Shown here in pieces: positions 28,681-37,839 of a DNA stretch of 64,000 nt (the stretch's first letter is position 1; every line of letters starts with the position of its first letter). This DNA comes from Vreelandella andesensis (GTDB taxonomy: Bacteria > Pseudomonadota > Gammaproteobacteria > Pseudomonadales > Halomonadaceae): NCBI RefSeq assembly GCF_003989795.1, contig NZ_RZHG01000007.1, positions 1 to 64,000 on the forward strand, written 5' to 3'. The position numbers and the translations under genes are program-made. The notes under the pieces were generated by a model. It ran no database searches and had not been told where the DNA came from. It was given only the letters and a program-made list of their open reading frames with translations.

Positions 28681-29361
28681 ATGGTTACCTCCAACCCTTT
28701 TTCCGCGATGTTTGGCCGCTCGCCATTCCAGCCGCTGCTGGCACACATCGTTAAAGCAAATGAATGTGCCGATCAACTGTTGCCTTTCTTTGAGGCATCA
28801 CTTGTCGGAGACTGGGATACCGCAGCTGAACTGCGTGAAAACGTCACTCGCTTAGAGCATGACGCTGATACGTTGAAAACAGAGCTACGGCTTAACCTGC
28901 CCAATACGATGTTCCTGCCCGTCTCGCGTTCTGACTTGCTCGACCTTATCAGTGTGCAGGATAAAATCGCCAATAAGGTGCGCGACATTACCGGCATTAT
29001 GCTGGGACGTAAAATGCGGGTACCCGATGAGTTGGCCGACCCCATGCGTGATTATATTCGCACCAGTGTGGCTTGCGTGGCTCAGGCACGCCAAGCGTTA
29101 GAAGAGCTAAAAGATCTGCTTGAGTCCGGTTTTGGGCGCAATGTTTCCGATGTGATGCACAAAATGATTCGCGAGCTGCACACGCTTGAACACCAAGCGG
29201 ATGATCAGCAGGTGAACATTCGGCGACAGTTGTTTGCGCTTGAAAGCCAGCTTCCCCCGGTTGATGTGATCTTTCTTTACAAGATTATCGATTGGGTCGG
29301 CGAACTATCCGATCGCGCAGAACGCGTGGGCAGCCGCCTGCAGATTTTGACCGCACGCTAA
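28681..29361 (+). CDS. PhoU-like DUF47/TIGR00153 protein, Pit partner
   Basis: 226-residue all-helical protein of the DUF47 (PhoU-like) family. Seen are the two-helix repeats with acidic clusters LEHDADTLKTELR and LEHQADDQQVNIR, and the C-terminal FLYKIIDWVGELSDRAERVG block typical of TIGR00153. Such proteins are nearly always encoded just before pit and are thought to regulate low-affinity phosphate uptake. It starts a two-gene operon and ends nine bases before pitA. A TATACT hexamer at 28631-28636 is a possible -10. Confidence 0.9.
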   Translation: MVTSNPFSAMFGRSPFQPLLAHIVKANECADQLLPFFEASLVGDWDTAAELRENVTRLEHDADTLKTELRLNLPNTMFLPVSRSDLLDLISVQDKIANKVRDITGIMLGRKMRVPDELADPMRDYIRTSVACVAQARQALEELKDLLESGFGRNVSDVMHKMIRELHTLEHQADDQQVNIRRQLFALESQLPPVDVIFLYKIIDWVGELSDRAERVGSRLQILTAR

Positions 29362-29370
29362 GGGGATCCC

Positions 29371-30636
29371 ATGCAGATTATTGTCCAGAACAGTGAAATC
29401 TTCATTATCCTGGCCTGTGTGTTTGGCTTTTTTATGGCTTGGGGCGTTGGTGCTAATGATGTAGCCAATGCGATGGGTACTTCGGTAGGGTCGAAGGCCA
29501 TCACCATCAAACAAGCCATTATTATTGCGGTTATTTTTGAGTTTTTAGGTGCGTGGTTAGCGGGTGGTGAAGTGACCGCGACTATCCGGGGCGGGATGCT
29601 TGACCCCGTATTGTTAGCGGACAATCCTCAGCTATTGGTTTACGGCATGCTTTCTGCGCTGCTGGCAGCTGCTATCTGGCTGATGATCGCATCGGCGCGT
29701 GGCTGGCCGGTTTCTACCACCCATTCTATCGTGGGCGCTATTGTTGGTTTTGGCGCCGTAGGCCTTGGAATGGAAGCCGTCGCTTGGGCCAAAGTGGGCC
29801 AAATTGCCTCCAGCTGGCTTATTTCGCCGCTGCTTGCCGGTACCATTGGTTTTGTACTGTTTAAGTCGGTACACCATCTGATTTTTGAAAACAAAGACCC
29901 CTTTGCTGCTGCAAAGCGTTATGTGCCGGGGTATATCTTTCTGGTCGGCTTTATTGTTGCGATGGTGACACTGACCAAAGGCTTGAAGCACATTGGTCTA
30001 GATCTGAGCTTTGGTCAGAGCCTACTGCTTTCTATTTTAATTGGCATCATCATTATGGCGCTGGGCGTGGTTATGGAGCGCCGTATTAAGTACGTACAGA
30101 ATGCCAGCGATCATTTTGGCTACGCCAATGTTGAGCGGGTATTTGGTGTACTGATGATCTTTACGGCGTGTGCGATGGCGTTCGCCCACGGTTCTAACGA
30201 TGTTGCCAACGCCGTAGGTCCTCTCGCAGCGGTAATAAGTGTGGTACGTAGTGAAGGTGTTATTGATAGCGCAGCGTTAGTGCCCTGGTGGGTGCTGGTG
30301 CTTGGTGGCGGCGGCATTGTGGTTGGCCTGGTTACTTTCGGCCATAAGGTCATTGCAACCGTTGGTACCGGCATTACTGAGCTCACTCCTAGCCGTGGCT
30401 TTGCTGCAACATTAGCAGCGGCCACGACGGTTGTGTTGGCATCCGGTACTGGTTTGCCGATTTCAACCACCCATACGCTTGTAGGTGCGGTATTGGGCGT
30501 GGGCCTAGCGCGCGGTATGGCAGCCCTAAACCTTCGAGTTATCGGCACGATTGTGATGTCCTGGCTGATCACGCTGCCCGCCGGTGCCGGCTTGGCCATC
30601 TTGTTCTTCTTTATGTTTAAAGGCATGTTTGGTTAA
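29371..30636 (+). CDS. pitA: Low-affinity inorganic phosphate transporter (Pit family)
   Basis: 421-residue member of the PiT family (PF01384), a secondary metal-phosphate symporter in the inner membrane. The two inverted signature repeats are visible: GANDVANAMGTSVGSKAI near residue 27 and GSNDVANAVGPLAAV near 270; each is followed by an STTHSIVGA or STTHTLVGA motif. Around ten to twelve hydrophobic helices are present. AGGGGA precedes the ATG. It shares an operon with the PhoU-like gene and is closed by a strong terminator. Confidence 0.95.
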   Translation: MQIIVQNSEIFIILACVFGFFMAWGVGANDVANAMGTSVGSKAITIKQAIIIAVIFEFLGAWLAGGEVTATIRGGMLDPVLLADNPQLLVYGMLSALLAAAIWLMIASARGWPVSTTHSIVGAIVGFGAVGLGMEAVAWAKVGQIASSWLISPLLAGTIGFVLFKSVHHLIFENKDPFAAAKRYVPGYIFLVGFIVAMVTLTKGLKHIGLDLSFGQSLLLSILIGIIIMALGVVMERRIKYVQNASDHFGYANVERVFGVLMIFTACAMAFAHGSNDVANAVGPLAAVISVVRSEGVIDSAALVPWWVLVLGGGGIVVGLVTFGHKVIATVGTGITELTPSRGFAATLAAATTVVLASGTGLPISTTHTLVGAVLGVGLARGMAALNLRVIGTIVMSWLITLPAGAGLAILFFFMFKGMFG

Positions 30637-30680
30637 GATTGGGAAAACTGGTCCAGCACGTTACTGCTTAACCAAACCCG

Positions 30681-30722
30681 CAGCGGCACCTTCTTTTACA
30701 CAAGAAGGTGCCGCTGTTTTTT
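30681..30722 (+). terminator. Rho-independent terminator after pitA
   Basis: CAGCGGCACCTTCTT pairs with AAGAAGGTGCCGCTG around a short loop and is followed by TTTTTT. A near-perfect 14-15-bp stem, one of the strongest in the window. Confidence 0.95.
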
Positions 30723-30779
30723 GTGCTCTGTTAAAGTAAACGCTGATACTTTCATTCATCTGCTGCCGGAGAGCGGCCC

Positions 30780-32093
30780 TTGGACACACGCTTCCCTTTT
30801 GTTGATTGGTTTCGTAACGCTTCCCCTTACATTAACGCGCACCGGGGGCGAACCTTTGTCATCTTAATTGAGGGCGAAGCCATGGCGTCTGGTCGAGGGG
30901 AGCAGCTGATTCAGGACTTAGCGCTGCTGCACACCCTAGGCGTGCGGCTAGTCGTGGTGTTCGGTATTCGCCCACAAGTGCATGATGCATTAACGGCGGC
31001 TGGTGTTGAGCCAACGCGGGTAGATGGCCGCTGGGTAGCCGACCGAACGGTGATGGCTCATGTAGAACAGGTAGCCGCGCACCAGCGGTTATGGTTAGAG
31101 GCACGGCTTTCTTTAGGCCTGCCCAGCACGCCGCTACACGGTGTAGAGCTTAGCGTGATTTCTGGCAACTTAGTGACCGCCAAGCCACTCGGTGTTCGTG
31201 AAGGCGTAGACTTTGATCATAGTGGCGAAGTGCGCCGGGTACGCGCAAGCGCCATTGAAGGGCTGTTGGAAAAAGGCTCACTGGTGCTGCTGCCACCGCT
31301 GGGCTTTTCCAGTACGGGAGAAGTGTTTGATCTAGACGCCTCGGAAGTGGCGCACCATGCTGCCGTCGCATTGAAAGCGGACAAACTTATTCTGCTAGGC
31401 GAGTCGGAAGGGTTAGAAGATGAGCAAGGTGCTCTGTTGCGTCAGCTTTCCCCGGCAGAAGCTGAACCGCGGCGACAACAGGCGCTACTGGGCAGTGAGC
31501 TGGCACGCCACTTAAACGCCGCCTGCACCGCCGCCCGAGAAGGCGTTGCGCGCACCCACCTGCTGTCCTGGCGCAACCACGATGCGCTGTTGGGGGAACT
31601 GTTTACCCGTGATGGCGTTGGCACCATGATCACCCAGCATCGCTACGAGCAGTTACGCCCAGCCACGTTAAACGACGTCGCTGGCTTGTTAGAACTGCTG
31701 GACCCCCTTGAGCGACGTGGCATGCTGGTGGCTCGTTCGCGGGAACGATTAGAGCACGAAATCGACGACTACATGGTGATAGAGCGGGACGGCATGGTGA
31801 TTGGCTGTGCCGCGCTACATGTTTTCCCAGACACCACGGTAGGGGAAATGGCCTGTGTGGCGGTACACGGTAATTACCGTGGCGGCGAGCGTGGCGAGCG
31901 TTTGGTAGAAGCGTTAGAACGACGCGCCCGCCAGCATGGGCTCTCCGAAATGTTTGTGCTGACCACCCACACAGCCCATTGGTTTGTCGAACGCGGCTTT
32001 CGGGCGGCTAGCCTAGATGACCTGCCGCCGCTAAAACGCGAAGCCTATAACCACGCCCGAAAATCCAAGGTGCTGGTGAAAAATCTAACCTAA
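30780..32093 (+). CDS. argA: N-acetylglutamate synthase ArgA
   Basis: First enzyme of arginine biosynthesis; acetylates glutamate with acetyl-CoA. The N-terminal amino-acid-kinase fold (about 1-285) shows YINAHRGRTFVI, VVVFGIRPQ and LLEKGSLVLLPPLGFSSTGE, and acts as the arginine-binding regulatory part. The C-terminal GNAT domain (about 290-437) shows MACVAVHGNYRGGERGERL and LTTHTAHWFVERGF. The 437 residues match E. coli ArgA (443). TTG 30780 with GGAGAG upstream is the start; it gives the expected N-terminus, and no ATG is close. It is monocistronic, between terminators. Confidence 0.95.
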   Translation: MDTRFPFVDWFRNASPYINAHRGRTFVILIEGEAMASGRGEQLIQDLALLHTLGVRLVVVFGIRPQVHDALTAAGVEPTRVDGRWVADRTVMAHVEQVAAHQRLWLEARLSLGLPSTPLHGVELSVISGNLVTAKPLGVREGVDFDHSGEVRRVRASAIEGLLEKGSLVLLPPLGFSSTGEVFDLDASEVAHHAAVALKADKLILLGESEGLEDEQGALLRQLSPAEAEPRRQQALLGSELARHLNAACTAAREGVARTHLLSWRNHDALLGELFTRDGVGTMITQHRYEQLRPATLNDVAGLLELLDPLERRGMLVARSRERLEHEIDDYMVIERDGMVIGCAALHVFPDTTVGEMACVAVHGNYRGGERGERLVEALERRARQHGLSEMFVLTTHTAHWFVERGFRAASLDDLPPLKREAYNHARKSKVLVKNLT

Positions 32094-32124
32094 GAGCGCT
32101 TATTTAAAGAGAAAACACTCATAG

Positions 32125-32152
32125 AACCGGGTGACGTAATGTCACCCGGTTT
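32125..32152 (+). terminator. Terminator-like hairpin after argA
   Basis: AACCGGGTGAC pairs perfectly with GTCACCCGGTT around GTAAT, followed by only TTC. The short T tract makes it a weaker intrinsic terminator, but position and stem strength support it. Confidence 0.75.
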
Positions 32153-32172
32153 CGCCTGCGTTTGAAAAATAA

Positions 32173-32219
32173 ATGCAAATATTTGGTCATTTTTTATATT
32201 TGTGCAATTATATTTGCAT
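32173..32219. promoter_or_regulatory. Perfect inverted repeat upstream of glnH, candidate operator
   Basis: ATGCAAATAT (32173-32182) and ATATTTGCAT (32210-32219) are exact reverse complements, separated by 27 bp, with a third near copy ATATTTGTGCAAT between them. The region is AT-rich and lies 117-163 bp before glnH. It could be the target of the RpiR-family regulator encoded at the end of this operon; that link is inference. Confidence 0.5.
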
Positions 32220-32335
32220 GTAGGTTCGGCAACCTTATGTCAATCCCATCGGGATCAAACCAACAACAGCGCCGTTCTCTGCACGCCACGTCACTCACAA
32301 ATGATTAATAACATCGACGTCACGAGGATTTCCCC

Positions 32336-33073
32336 ATGAAGACCCTAACCACGTTAATGGTTGCTACTACTTTCTCTCTTACCGCAGCAACTGCTGCTGC
32401 TGAGAAGTTGGTCGTTGCCACTGATACTGCTTTTGTGCCCTTTGAATTCGCCCAAGATGGTGAGTACGTCGGTTTCGATATCGATATGTGGACCATGATT
32501 GCTGAAGAACTCGAACTGGACTTTGAACTACGGCCAATGGATTTCAACGGCATTATTCCTGGCCTGCAAACTGGTCAATTAGATGTTGCCTTGGCGGGCA
32601 TCACTATCCGCGAAGATCGTGCTGAGGTTATCGATTTTTCGGATGGATACTACGAGAGCGGCTTCCGCATCATGGTGCCGATTGATAGTGATATCGAAAG
32701 CGCTGAAGACTTGGCGGGTAAAATGCTTGCGGTGCGCACTGGAACCTCCGCTGCCGATTATGCGCGGGACAACTTCAAAGATACCGAGCTACGTCAGTTC
32801 CCCAATATCGATAATGCCTATCTGGAATTACGCACCGGCCGCGTGGATGCCGCCATGCATGATACGCCCAATGTTCTCTATTACATTGCCACCGCGGGTG
32901 ACGGACAAGTAAAAGCGGTGGGTGAGCAGATGATGGCGCACGAGTATGGTATTGCGTTTCCCAAAGGCAGCGAGCTGGTTGAGCCGGTTAACGGTGCGCT
33001 CGCGGCTATGCGTGAAGACGGCCGCTACGACGAGATCTACGCCAAGTGGTTTGGTGAAGCGCCGACTGAATAA
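32336..33073 (+). CDS. glnH: Glutamine-type ABC transporter substrate-binding protein
   Basis: Periplasmic family 3 solute-binding protein, 245 residues, with a signal peptide (about 1-22) ending in TAATAAA. It closely parallels E. coli Gln[59 protein letters not shown], the [14 protein letters not shown] block and [17 protein letters not shown]. The ligand-contact Asp, Arg and Thr positions appear kept, so glutamine or a near relative is the likely ligand. ACGAGGA precedes the ATG. It is followed by glnP, glnQ, a C45-type hydrolase gene and an RpiR regulator gene. Confidence 0.92.
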   Translation: MKTLTTLMVATTFSLTAATAAAEKLVVATDTAFVPFEFAQDGEYVGFDIDMWTMIAEELELDFELRPMDFNGIIPGLQTGQLDVALAGITIREDRAEVIDFSDGYYESGFRIMVPIDSDIESAEDLAGKMLAVRTGTSAADYARDNFKDTELRQFPNIDNAYLELRTGRVDAAMHDTPNVLYYIATAGDGQVKAVGEQMMAHEYGIAFPKGSELVEPVNGALAAMREDGRYDEIYAKWFGEAPTE

Positions 33074-33151
33074 CGCCTGATTGATTCTCTGCATCCTGCG
33101 GAGGGATATCTGCTTTCCCTCCGCTGAGTTTGAACTATCAGGAGTTTCGCA

Positions 33152-33808
33152 ATGAATGTTGATTGGTCGATCATTATTAATTTCCTGCCTCAACTGTTTC
33201 ATGGGGCAAAAATAACGCTGTACATCACCGTTATCGGCTTGATTGGTGGTATTTCATTAGGTGCTTTGATCGGCCTGATGCGCGCTTACGGTGGCTACTT
33301 TCTCAATACACTGGCATTTATCTACGTCGAAATCATTCGCGGTACGCCGATTGTTGTCCAGGTGATGTTTCTATATTTCGCCTTGCCGGTGTTAGTGGAT
33401 ATCCGTATTGACCCGATGACGACAGCAATTCTTGCCATTGTCATTAATGCAGGTGCGTACGTTGCCGAGATCGTCCGTGGTGCGGTGTTGTCGATTTCTA
33501 AGGGATTGACCGAGGCAGGTCGCGCCATTGGCCTGCCACGCTGGAAGGTGGTGGTCTATATCGTTGGTCCGCTGGCCTTTCGCCGTTTGATTCCACCGCT
33601 GGGTAACCAGTGCATTGTCAGCCTGAAAGATACTTCGTTGTTTATTGTTATCGGCGTTGGCGAATTAACGCGCACCGGCCAGGAAATCATGGCCGCTAAC
33701 TTCCGTGCGGTTGAAATATGGACGGCGGTTGCCGTGTTCTATCTGATCATGACCGGCACGTTGTCGTTGCTGCTGCGCATCATTGAGAAACGGATGAAGA
33801 TCTTATGA
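33152..33808 (+). CDS. glnP: Glutamine-type ABC transporter permease
   Basis: 218-residue HisM/GlnP-type permease with about five transmembrane helices. It has the polar amino-acid permease N-terminus ([16 protein letters not shown]), IEIIRGTP-like [12 protein letters not shown], the [10 protein letters not shown] helix and the EAA loop [30 protein letters not shown]. It forms the membrane channel with GlnQ. AGGAG precedes the ATG, and the gene overlaps glnQ by four bases (ATGA). One permease gene only, so a homodimer is expected. Confidence 0.93.
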   Translation: MNVDWSIIINFLPQLFHGAKITLYITVIGLIGGISLGALIGLMRAYGGYFLNTLAFIYVEIIRGTPIVVQVMFLYFALPVLVDIRIDPMTTAILAIVINAGAYVAEIVRGAVLSISKGLTEAGRAIGLPRWKVVVYIVGPLAFRRLIPPLGNQCIVSLKDTSLFIVIGVGELTRTGQEIMAANFRAVEIWTAVAVFYLIMTGTLSLLLRIIEKRMKIL

Positions 33809-34533
33809 GCGCCATCATAGAGTTCAAAAATGTATCCAAGCACTTTGGTCCGCTTAAGGTGCTTGAAGAGGTTGATCTTGAGATCAATCGTGGCGAAGTT
33901 GTGGTGCTGATAGGGCCGTCCGGCTCGGGTAAATCAACGTTGTTGCGCTGTATTAATGGGCTGGAAATGATCACATCGGGAGATCTTTTAGTTGATGGCC
34001 AGAGCGTCAAAGGAGGAAACAAAATCCTGCGCGAGATTCGTCAGGAAGCGGGCATGGTCTTCCAGCAGTTCAACTTGTTTCCACAGATGACCGCCTTGGA
34101 AAATATTGCTTTTGGCCAGCGCCATGTGCGCGGAATGGGGCGCAAAGCCGCGAAAATAAGTGCTCAGGAACTGTTAGAAAAAGTGGGTCTAGGTGATAAG
34201 TCCCAGCACTATCCCCACGAGCTTTCCGGAGGCCAACAGCAGCGTGTCGCCATTGCCCGGGCGCTGGCAATCAAACCTAAAGTGATGCTGTTTGATGAGC
34301 CTACCTCAGCACTAGACCCTGAACTCAAGCAAGAAGTATTGAATGTCATGCGTCAACTAGCGGAAGAGCAGATGACCATGGTGGTGGTGACCCATGAAAT
34401 GTCGTTCGCCAAGCAGGTAGGTACACGCTTGATCTTTATGGAGCACGGAAAAATCGCTGTTGATGGTAGTCCGGCTGATGTGATCGATAATCCACCTAAT
34501 GAACGCATGGAGGATTTCCTGCGCCATGTCTAA
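33805..34533 (+). CDS. glnQ: Glutamine-type ABC transporter ATPase
   Basis: 242-residue polar amino-acid ABC ATPase. Walker A is GPSGSGKST (near residue 36), the Q-loop [15 protein letters not shown], the signature [15 protein letters not shown], Walker [15 protein letters not shown], and the H-loop VVTHEM. It powers glutamine-type uptake with GlnH and GlnP. Its last codons overlap the next start by eight bases, which suggests translational coupling to the C45-type gene. Confidence 0.95.
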   Translation: MSAIIEFKNVSKHFGPLKVLEEVDLEINRGEVVVLIGPSGSGKSTLLRCINGLEMITSGDLLVDGQSVKGGNKILREIRQEAGMVFQQFNLFPQMTALENIAFGQRHVRGMGRKAAKISAQELLEKVGLGDKSQHYPHELSGGQQQRVAIARALAIKPKVMLFDEPTSALDPELKQEVLNVMRQLAEEQMTMVVVTHEMSFAKQVGTRLIFMEHGKIAVDGSPADVIDNPPNERMEDFLRHV

Positions 34534-35557
34534 TCCAGCAAGCGCCATTGGTTGGCAGACTATTAATGGAGAGCCACGCGATATTGGCATTGCTCTTGGC
34601 CGTACAGGGCGCGATGCGGTGCATCGGTTCCTGCTGCCAAGCGCTATTTGGGCTGAGATCAACGACTCGGCTCATCATGAGGCGGTTGCATTGATGGCAG
34701 CTAATACACAGCGCGATTTTCCGCAGGTATGGGAGGAGTTAGAAGGCTTGGCGGAGGGCCTCGAACTGCCCATTGAAGCGGTCTTTGCCTGGAACTGTCG
34801 GGGCGATTTGTTAGCCCATGCACCGGACGGCTGCACCACGGTAATTCTTCCCGGACAAACACCCGTTGTTGCTCACAATGAAGATGGTTTGCCGTTTTTT
34901 CGTGGCCACTGCTTTATGGCTGAGGTAGCGCCAGGCATAGGGAATGGGTTTACGGCTTTCTGCTATCCAGGCTCGATACCTGGGCACACCCTGGCGTTTA
35001 CGCGCCAGGGCTGGGTTCAGGCAGTCAATAATTTGCGGTTGTTGAAGGTGACCCCCAAGGTGCCCCGAATGGTGTTGGGGCGTGCCGCTTTAAACCAGCC
35101 AAATGTGGACGACGTTGTGGCATTGTTGCAGCGTTACAATGATTGCGGAGGTTTTCACTTTTCACTAGCGGAGTGTGGCCGACCAGAGGTGATTAGTATT
35201 GAGTTTGGTGGTGGTGATGTTGCCCAGATGGCTCTGACTACCCCCAGTCTGCATGCCAATCATGCGCTGTATCACCCAAGTGGTTTAGCATCGCAATGGA
35301 TTACCGAGTCTTCCCGAGACCGCCAACAGCGAGGGGATCAGTTGTTGGCCGAGGGAGAAACGACGCCGCTGGTTATTCTGCATGATCAACAAACCAACGG
35401 TTTGCCAATCCTGCGACTTAGTGCGGACGACCCCGATCACGAAAATACGCTGGTCACGGCGGTCATGCGTCTTGAAGCGGATGGTGTAGCATGGCAACTT
35501 TATGATCACCCTGGAGCGCCGCCCGCTTATGAAGGAAAACTCTGTTTCGAACGTTAA
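34526..35557 (+). CDS. C45-type Ntn hydrolase/acyltransferase (AAT family)
   Basis: 343-residue protein of the acyl-CoA:6-aminopenicillanate acyltransferase (peptidase C45) family. These are Ntn hydrolases that self-cleave before a Cys; here HAPDGCTTVI places the nucleophile at about Cys103, followed by VVAHNEDGLPF, FCYPGSIPGHTLAF and QAVNNLRL segments typical of the family. Activity is expected on an amide or N-acyl amino acid, but the substrate cannot be told. ATG 34526 is preferred; the open frame reaches 34499, inside glnQ. Tight coupling to glnHPQ suggests it processes an imported glutamine conjugate or similar amide. No signal peptide, so cytoplasmic. Confidence 0.8.
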   Translation: MSNPASAIGWQTINGEPRDIGIALGRTGRDAVHRFLLPSAIWAEINDSAHHEAVALMAANTQRDFPQVWEELEGLAEGLELPIEAVFAWNCRGDLLAHAPDGCTTVILPGQTPVVAHNEDGLPFFRGHCFMAEVAPGIGNGFTAFCYPGSIPGHTLAFTRQGWVQAVNNLRLLKVTPKVPRMVLGRAALNQPNVDDVVALLQRYNDCGGFHFSLAECGRPEVISIEFGGGDVAQMALTTPSLHANHALYHPSGLASQWITESSRDRQQRGDQLLAEGETTPLVILHDQQTNGLPILRLSADDPDHENTLVTAVMRLEADGVAWQLYDHPGAPPAYEGKLCFER

Positions 35558-36458
35558 CGCTTCACACCGCCCCCCAGAAACCGTTGATGGGTTGCGTGAA
35601 CTGGCACTCAGCATTGCACGCAGCGAGAGCGAGCTGCGGCTTGGTACCAAGTCCCGGGAAGTGCTGGCACGCCTGATCGACCTTCAGGGAGATCAGGTGT
35701 TGTTGTCTATTTCTTCAGCAGCCCGCCGGCTAGGGGTTAACCCATCGAGTATTTCGCGCTTAGCGCGGTCGCTGGGCTATGCTCGTTTTAGCGATCTTCA
35801 AAAGGTCTTATTAAGCGCAAGCTTTACCTCGTCAGCCTCTTTCTACCGTGATCATGCTGCCAGCGCATTGACCGCAGATAAACGTAGTTTGCATGCCCAG
35901 GCGCAACAGTTATGCGCTGAAAACCAACACAACATTGATCGCTTTCTACAAGGCGTGAAACATGCTGATATCGAAGCGTTTGCCCAAGCGGTAATCGATG
36001 CGCCCAGGGTTCGATTGTACGGAGTGCGTCAGTTTCACGCGTTATGCAGTTTTTCTGCCTATGGATTAGGCATGCTGCGCCCGGATGTGGCGCTGCTTAG
36101 CGATGCTACCAATGGAGTCGCAGAAGGGCTGGCGTCGTTGTCTGAAGGTGACGTATTGATTGCCGCTAGCTGTCAGCCCTATACGCGCCAAGTGGTTGAT
36201 GTGTGCCGAATGGCGCAAACACATGGTATTCACACGTTGGCAGTAACTGACTACGCCAGCTCCGCGCTGGTCGAGTATTCGCAAGTATCTATCTTGGTGC
36301 CCCATGAAAGCAGTTTTATTTCCAACAGCATGGTGGCCTATTTTGCTGCTATGGAGTGCCTGATTAATGCCTGCGCGACGCTGGCGGGAGATGAAGCGGG
36401 CAAGGCAATCTCGCGGCGTGATCAATTTATCAGCGAACTGGATATCGAAATACGCTAA
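35529..36458 (+). CDS. RpiR/MurR-family transcriptional regulator
   Basis: 309-residue regulator with an N-terminal RpiR helix-turn-helix (about residues 20-95), where SISSAARRLGVNPSSISRLARSLGYARFSDLQ matches the family pattern. A C-terminal SIS domain (about 125-270) has RLYGVRQFHALCSF and EGDVLIAASCQPYTRQVVDV. SIS domains normally bind phosphosugars, but some RpiR regulators respond to other metabolites. ATG 35529 overlaps the C45-type gene by 29 bases. As last gene of the transporter operon it probably controls that operon, perhaps through the inverted repeat at 32173-32219. Confidence 0.88.
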   Translation: MKENSVSNVNASHRPPETVDGLRELALSIARSESELRLGTKSREVLARLIDLQGDQVLLSISSAARRLGVNPSSISRLARSLGYARFSDLQKVLLSASFTSSASFYRDHAASALTADKRSLHAQAQQLCAENQHNIDRFLQGVKHADIEAFAQAVIDAPRVRLYGVRQFHALCSFSAYGLGMLRPDVALLSDATNGVAEGLASLSEGDVLIAASCQPYTRQVVDVCRMAQTHGIHTLAVTDYASSALVEYSQVSILVPHESSFISNSMVAYFAAMECLINACATLAGDEAGKAISRRDQFISELDIEIR

Positions 36459-36837
36459 CAAGGCGGCAAAGTCCGCTTTGTTGCTTAGTTCAAATATTCA
36501 AATTCAGGTTTCCAAAACAACGTCACTATTTACGTGCAGCGTTTGGCCATTCATGTGAAACAACTCTTTACTTGCAAAGGTACACATACACCGAGCGAAC
36601 TTCATGAACAAAAATTAATAAGCACTATTCGGCGTGTTTTTTTAAACAATCTTTATATCGCATTTCTATCACAAGTGTTTGTTTTGTTGGTTTTGTAGGC
36701 CAGACGTTTGCACTGTACTGCGAAGGGGCGTGTTACGGGTAATGGCAAGTAGGTTACAAGCGACTATAGTTAACAAGCCAATTCATATCCTCTGGCACAT
36801 TAGGCGAAACGGCGACTACCAAGGAATAGGAGGTAAT
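36459..36837. other. 379-bp gap before a small charged protein gene
   Basis: No credible ORF is seen. The sequence is AT-rich (about 36480-36690), which suggests the promoter of the small gene at 36838, but no -35/-10 pair stands out. No clear terminator for the transporter operon was found. Confidence 0.6.
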
Positions 36838-36987
36838 ATGCAACAACCTGATAAAGACAATCAAAAAAACGATCACAAGAAAGATCAGCGCCAAGATCAT
36901 CACGATGATGCCAACCCGATGCCTGATACGCATCACGTCAATCCTGACGCCGACGATAAGTCGTCTACTAAGAAATCTAATCACTAA
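36838..36987 (+). CDS. Small, highly charged unknown protein (49 residues)
   Basis: Not recognised. Gene reality is supported by a near-ideal ribosome binding site (AGGAGG, 36829-36834) and by an intrinsic terminator 24 bp after the stop. The 49-residue product is made almost wholly of Asp, Lys, Asn, Gln, His, Pro and Ser/Thr; it has no Cys, Gly, Leu, Ile, Phe, Trp or Tyr, so it cannot form a hydrophobic core and is predicted to be disordered. His pairs and acidic runs could bind metal ions. A stress- or desiccation-related role is possible given the neighbouring genes, but this is a guess. Confidence 0.65.
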   Translation: MQQPDKDNQKNDHKKDQRQDHHDDANPMPDTHHVNPDADDKSSTKKSNH

Positions 36988-37010
36988 TCGAATATTTTTA
37001 TCTTATGCCG

Positions 37011-37039
37011 GGCGCTACCTAACAGTAGCGCCTTTTTTT
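37011..37039 (+). terminator. Rho-independent terminator after the small charged protein gene
   Basis: GGCGCTAC pairs exactly with GTAGCGCC around CTAACA, followed by seven Ts. The same eight-base stem recurs at 39406-39426. Confidence 0.93.
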
Positions 37040-37316
37040 ATACGATGTTTTGATAAGTTTTTTGATGATAATTTTTTTAATGATAAAAATTTTATTTTCC
37101 TGTTTTTATTTTCCTGATTTTAAGTGCTTCTTTTTAAAATCCGTTGACTTAATTTTTGTTGATTTAATTTAAGTTATTAATGATGTTGATATTTGTTAGG
37201 TTGTATTGGTTTATTTGATAATCCGGCTACTTTAAATTGAAAGCTAAAGATAGCCCGCTATAGTTTTGTAGGATAGGTCATTTTCGAAGAGATTGAACGA
37301 CACGGAGGGCGTTACT
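37040..37316. promoter_or_regulatory. AT-rich promoter region of the membrane-stress cluster
   Basis: About 277 bp, strongly AT-rich up to 37230 with many TTTT and TTGATTTAA-like stretches. It precedes three genes transcribed together. A definite promoter hexamer pair could not be chosen. Confidence 0.45.
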
Positions 37317-37790
37317 ATGACCGAACAAGGACAGCATAATCATTCACATGATGACGATTCGCTTAAACAAAAAGGCCAGGAGAGCGTTGAGGAGTTAAAA
37401 GATGCTGCTCAGCAACAGGCTGAAAGCGCGTTTGCTAAGCAGCGGGAGAGTGCTGCCGAGCAAACGAAAATAGTGGGTGCTGTGCTCCAGAAGGCAGCGG
37501 ACGAATTCGATCGTCAGAAACAGCCTTTTTGTTCACGGCAGGTAAGGAAGCTTGCTCAAACGGCAGACCGTTTTTCACAAACGATGCGTGAAAAGGACCT
37601 GCGCAGCGTGTGCAAAGAGGCGGAAAACTACGGACGAAAAGAGCCAGCACTGTTTATCGGTGGCGCAATTGCTGCGGGATTTTTGGTCACACGGTTTCTG
37701 CGCAGTTCCTCATCTCATTCTCACACTGCTAATAGCGACCCTCAGCACCAAGCCGATGAGCACAGCGATGTGCAGGTAAACCGCGCTTAG
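37317..37790 (+). CDS. Coiled-coil, single-pass membrane protein (YqjD/nutrient-deprivation type)
   Basis: 157 residues. The N-terminal part is polar and His/Gln-rich, followed by an amphipathic helical region (about 20-110) rich in Ala, Glu, Gln and Lys. One membrane helix comes near 120-135 (FIGGAIAAGFLVTRFL after a KEPA motif), then a Ser/His-rich tail. This layout recurs in YqjD/ElaB-like and nutrient-deprivation-induced proteins, some of which bind ribosomes or respond to stationary phase; direct homology is not certain. ATG 37317 has GGAGG eight bases upstream and is preferred to the upstream start at 37293. It is the first of three linked genes. Confidence 0.7.
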   Translation: MTEQGQHNHSHDDDSLKQKGQESVEELKDAAQQQAESAFAKQRESAAEQTKIVGAVLQKAADEFDRQKQPFCSRQVRKLAQTADRFSQTMREKDLRSVCKEAENYGRKEPALFIGGAIAAGFLVTRFLRSSSSHSHTANSDPQHQADEHSDVQVNRA

Positions 37791-37839
37791 TGCAGGCAGG
37801 ACGCTAAACTAAAAAGCAACAGTATGCGGGAGATACAGA

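Noticed and set aside
32196-32219. Possible sigma-54 -24/-12 promoter before glnH
   Set aside because: The TTGCA element is present but the GG at -24 and correct spacing are not.
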